Assembly: GCA_946631535.1 (NCBI GenBank)
Contig: CAMPAF010000152.1
Span: forward strand, 1 to 7,261
Length of the DNA: 7,261 nt
Origin: an uncultured Verrucomicrobiota bacterium
Lineage (GTDB): Bacteria > Verrucomicrobiota > Kiritimatiellia > RFP12 > UBA1067
Reading direction: 5' to 3'
Below the pieces are notes generated by a model. It worked only from the letters and a program-made list of their open reading frames with translations. It did not search any database and was not told the origin of the DNA. The stretch's first letter is position 1. The number at the start of each line of letters is the position of its first letter. A program made the translations under genes and the position numbers. Of the stretch, positions 5,228 to 7,261 are shown piece after piece.

Positions 5228-5726
5228 GGCGCGCGTCGCCCTTCCTGTTCTTCAGCCGCTGCTCCTTCCAGCTCTCCACAATGCCCATCGCGACGAGCAG
5301 GCCGGCGGCTACGGTGATGAACGAGTCGGCCACGTTGAAGCACGGGAAATGGTGAGGCCCCCAGTGGAAGTCGAACATGTCGATCACGCACCCGCGCGCC
5401 ATCCGGTCGATCAGGTTGCCGAGTATGCCGGCGTGCAGCAGCAGCTCCGCCACCGTGCCCGCCACCCCTGCGGGAAATATGGAACGGCGCTTCCAGATCA
5501 GAACGGCTATCGCGATGCAGGCGAACGCCGCCAACGGCCACACGTATCCCTGCAGCATCCCCCATGCCATGCCGCGGTTCTCCACGTAGCCGAGGTTGAA
5601 CAGGTTGGGTATCACCGTGACCGGCATCGCGTCCTTCAGCCTGCGGATCGCAAACTCCTTCACCACCTGGTCGAGGAGGAGCAGGTTCATGACCGCGGCG
5701 AAAGAGAAGACGAAGCGCTTGAGCAT
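5214..5726 (-). CDS. lspA: Lipoprotein signal peptidase (signal peptidase II)
   Basis: LspA is an inner-membrane aspartyl protease that cuts the signal peptide from diacylated prolipoproteins. The protein has 170 residues, the usual size. It shows four hydrophobic segments (near 5-18, 61-78, 87-106 and 132-149), D19 and K23 at the first segment, NRGMAWG (50-56), GNLIDR (103-108), VIDMFDF (114-120) and FNVADS (130-135). By spacing against known LspA, D116 and D134 are the catalytic pair, with N104, R108 and N131 as conserved neighbours. The start lies 6 bp after the DksA-type gene's stop and has no clear Shine-Dalgarno, so coupling to the upstream gene is likely. The last 14 bp overlap the miaA start. 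The C-terminal tail is basic and cytoplasmic. Confidence 0.96.
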   Translation of the reverse strand: MLKRFVFSFAAVMNLLLLDQVVKEFAIRRLKDAMPVTVIPNLFNLGYVENRGMAWGMLQGYVWPLAAFACIAIAVLIWKRRSIFPAGVAGTVAELLLHAGILGNLIDRMARGCVIDMFDFHWGPHHFPCFNVADSFITVAAGLLVAMGIVESWKEQRLKNRKGDARHGQA

Positions 5727-5732
5727 CAGGCG

Positions 5733-6497
5733 TTACCGCAGGGGATTCTCCATCTCGCTCTGGCACTCCATGCAGGTGCGCACGAAAGGAAGGTTCATCA
5801 GACGCGGCTTGCGGATCAGCTGCCCGCACATGTCGCAGATGCCGTACGTGCCGTCCGCGATGCGGTGCAGGGCCTCGTCGATCATCTGGATGACCTTGTT
5901 CTGCGAATCGACCTGGCTGAGGTTCTGCAGGCGCATGAACGCGTCGGACCCGTCCTCGTCCTCGCCTCCGCGGTCGTCCGTCTGCTCCAGCGCATTCGTG
6001 CGCAGCGTGGCGGACTGGCCCAGCGCCTCCTGGCGCAAGAGGATCAGCCGCTTGCGAAACTCGGCGAGGTCGGCCGCAGGGAACTGCTGCGTGTTCTTGC
6101 CCTTCGTCCGCGTCGTCGGACGGCGGGACAGCTTGATCACGGTCGTCTCCGCCTTCTTCTGCTCCTCGCTCTCGCGGTGCTGCTTCTTCATCATCTCGGC
6201 GAAGGAGAAGGCGAAGTCCCTGCTCTGGTTCTCGAATGCGGTCGGCTCCTCCGGCTTCTTGAGCGGAGGACGGGCGGTCTTCTTGATGACCGTGATCGGC
6301 TTGTGCGCCGACTCCTTCTTGTCTGATACAGGCTTTGCCGCCGCAGGCTTCTTCGCAGCGGGCTTGGCCGATGCCGGTTTCTTGGCGGCAGGCTTGGCCG
6401 CGGCCTTCGGGGCAGACTTCTTCGCCGCAGGTTTCGGTGCTGGCTTCGGTGCCGGCTTCTTGGCCGCAGGCTTCGCGGCAGGCTTCTTCGTGCTCAT
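5733..6497 (-). CDS. dksA: DksA/TraR-family zinc-finger regulator with a histone-H1-like Lys/Ala/Pro tail
   Basis: A 254-residue protein in three parts. Residues 1-60 are a low-complexity Lys/Ala/Pro tail built of KPAAKK and KPAP units, like bacterial histone-H1-like proteins. Residues 61-140 are a charged linker. Residues 141-254 are a DksA/TraR domain: a helical coiled coil with DGSDAF (182-187), where D182 and D185 match the two aspartates at the DksA coiled-coil tip, then a four-cysteine zinc finger C221-x2-C224 and C242-x2-C245. DksA proteins enter the secondary channel of RNA polymerase and, often with ppGpp, tune initiation; E. coli DksA has 151 residues. A longer open frame begins at 6854, but its first 119 residues lie over greA in another frame and look non-coding. 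ATG 6497 has a good ribosome binding site and is the better start. Confidence 0.85.
   Translation of the reverse strand: MSTKKPAAKPAAKKPAPKPAPKPAAKKSAPKAAAKPAAKKPASAKPAAKKPAAAKPVSDKKESAHKPITVIKKTARPPLKKPEEPTAFENQSRDFAFSFAEMMKKQHRESEEQKKAETTVIKLSRRPTTRTKGKNTQQFPAADLAEFRKRLILLRQEALGQSATLRTNALEQTDDRGGEDEDGSDAFMRLQNLSQVDSQNKVIQMIDEALHRIADGTYGICDMCGQLIRKPRLMNLPFVRTCMECQSEMENPLR
6318..6494. repeat. Degenerate coding repeat for KPAAKK/KPAP units
   Basis: Codons for Lys, Ala and Pro recur in an irregular 12-18 bp rhythm across residues 2-60 of the DksA-type protein, seen on the plus strand as repeated GGCTTCTTGGC and GCAGGCTT words. Such tracts recombine and vary in length between strains. Confidence 0.7.
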
Positions 6498-6501
6498 TGG
6501 A

Positions 6502-6510
6502 CTCTTCTCC
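6502..6510 (-). promoter_or_regulatory. Ribosome binding site deciding the dksA-type start
   Basis: The minus strand reads GGAGAAGAG, then TCCA and ATG at 6497. It lies in the 43-bp gap after the greA stop (6541-6543) and supports the short 254-residue form instead of the longer open frame. Confidence 0.7.
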
Positions 6511-6540
6511 CTCGCAGATTGAAAGTTGGCGGACGCGTCT

Positions 6541-7261
6541 TCAGATGGACATGCCCGCAGGAACCTTGACCCACTCGCGCAGGTCGTCGGAAAGCGGCTC
6601 GACGGCGATGATCGTGGCGGTGGTGACGTTGCCGTCCGCGTCGGGAAGGTCGAACGTCTCACCCGCCTTCTTGCCGAGCATGTTCTGGGCCAGCTTCGTC
6701 TTGTTGGCGATGATGCCGCGCTCGATGTCGTTGTCCCACTCGCCGAGGACCGTGTAGGCGAGCTCCCTGCCGTCGGCGGTGGATATCCGCACGGTCGTGC
6801 CGGGGCACACCGCGTCGGACTCGACGTCGGCGAAGTCAACGGCCTTGACGACATTCAGCTCTTCCTGCATGACCGTCTGCTTCTGCAGCAGCGCGCGCTG
6901 CTCGTCCTTGGCGTACTGGTACTCTGCGTTCTCGCTGAGGTCGCCGTAGCTGCGCGCAAACTCGATGCGCCGCGTGTTCTCCGGCATGTCCACGTTGACG
7001 AGCTTCTGGTACGCGGCCTTGCGCTCGGCGTAGGAGCGTAACGAGGTGATGCGCTCAACCTTCGGCGCCTCGGCCGCCTTGACCTGGCGGGACGCGAGCT
7101 CCGGGACGATGTGCGTCATGCGCACGACGATCAGGTGGTGCGTGGATGGGTCCCAGGCGATCGACGCCTGGAAGCGCTCAAAGAACAGCACCTGGTCGGC
7201 AGGATCGAGCTGGGCGAAGATGCTCTCGAGCCACTTCTTGTCGGCGAACAGGCGGCGGATC
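6541..7261 (-). CDS. greA: Transcription elongation factor GreA, C-terminal part of a longer protein
   Basis: GreA binds the RNA polymerase secondary channel and stimulates cleavage of backtracked RNA. The frame is open to the right edge, so the 5' end is missing; the GTG at 7191 is only an internal codon, since upstream codons continue as RRLFADKKWLESIF. The GreA coiled coil spans about 7040-6840 and holds GDLSENAEY (6919-6945), whose acidic residues D and E match those that bind the catalytic metal in E. coli GreA. The C-terminal FKBP-like domain follows, with TVLGEWDND, LAQNMLGKKAGE and TIIAVEPL. At least 70 residues precede the GreA domain and are not part of standard GreA of about 158 residues. 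Chlamydia GreA (about 700 residues) also has a long N-terminal part. A 43-bp gap separates it from the DksA-type gene. Confidence 0.92.
   Translation of the reverse strand, partial: IRRLFADKKWLESIFAQLDPADQVLFFERFQASIAWDPSTHHLIVVRMTHIVPELASRQVKAAEAPKVERITSLRSYAERKAAYQKLVNVDMPENTRRIEFARSYGDLSENAEYQYAKDEQRALLQKQTVMQEELNVVKAVDFADVESDAVCPGTTVRISTADGRELAYTVLGEWDNDIERGIIANKTKLAQNMLGKKAGETFDLPDADGNVTTATIIAVEPLSDDLREWVKVPAGMSI

Noticed and set aside
5226..6326. Long plus-strand open frame opposite lspA and the dksA-type gene
   Set aside because: It is His/Arg/Leu-rich sequence mirroring two well-supported genes on the other strand; high GC content makes such frames common.
6498..6854. Upstream extension of the DksA-type frame (119 residues)
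   Set aside because: It overlaps greA in another frame and has Ser/Arg/Thr/Pro-biased composition typical of a shadow frame; a good ribosome binding site precedes ATG 6497.

Overview
The window is a GC-rich, gene-dense stretch of bacterial chromosome with ten protein genes, two of them cut by the window edges. I see no tRNA, rRNA, CRISPR array or insertion sequence. A member of the PVC group (Verrucomicrobiota, Kiritimatiellota, Lentisphaerota, Chlamydiota) is the best guess. The reasons are a GreA domain carried at the end of a longer protein (as in Chlamydia), a DksA-family gene directly before lspA (an order I recall from Chlamydia), and several AT-rich short tandem repeats in an otherwise GC-rich sequence. 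This placement is inference and no marker gene proves it.

Left part (1-1575): the 3' end of panB (pantothenate/CoA synthesis) is followed after 10 bp by a DeoR-family repressor on the same strand. A YraN-family (UPF0102) nuclease-like gene converges on the repressor with only 4 bp between the stop codons.

Middle (1576-3530): a minus-strand gene of unknown function is divergent from a membrane-anchored di-heme cytochrome c peroxidase-like gene. The first protein has the two-fold beta-beta-beta-beta-alpha plan of Whirly/MRP single-strand nucleic-acid-binding proteins. The 309 bp between the two starts holds four 11-bp direct repeats, four 8-bp direct repeats, a short palindrome, and an extended -10 box so close to the peroxidase ATG that the mRNA would be almost leaderless.

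Right part (3517-7261): a compact minus-strand cluster reads greA (long form, 5' end outside the window), a DksA/TraR-type zinc-finger protein with a histone-H1-like Lys/Ala/Pro tail, lspA, miaA and a peptide-type ABC transporter ATPase. Spacings are 43 bp, 6 bp, a 14-bp overlap and an 11-bp overlap, so this looks like one operon. It joins two RNA polymerase secondary-channel factors with lipoprotein processing, tRNA modification and transport. The last gene overlaps the peroxidase tail to tail by 14 bp.

The points most worth a second look are the Whirly-like protein beside phased 11-bp repeats, the MiaA that lacks the usual insertion domain and carries an in-frame 9-nt minisatellite, and the greA-dksA pair in which the DksA-like protein has a histone-like tail.
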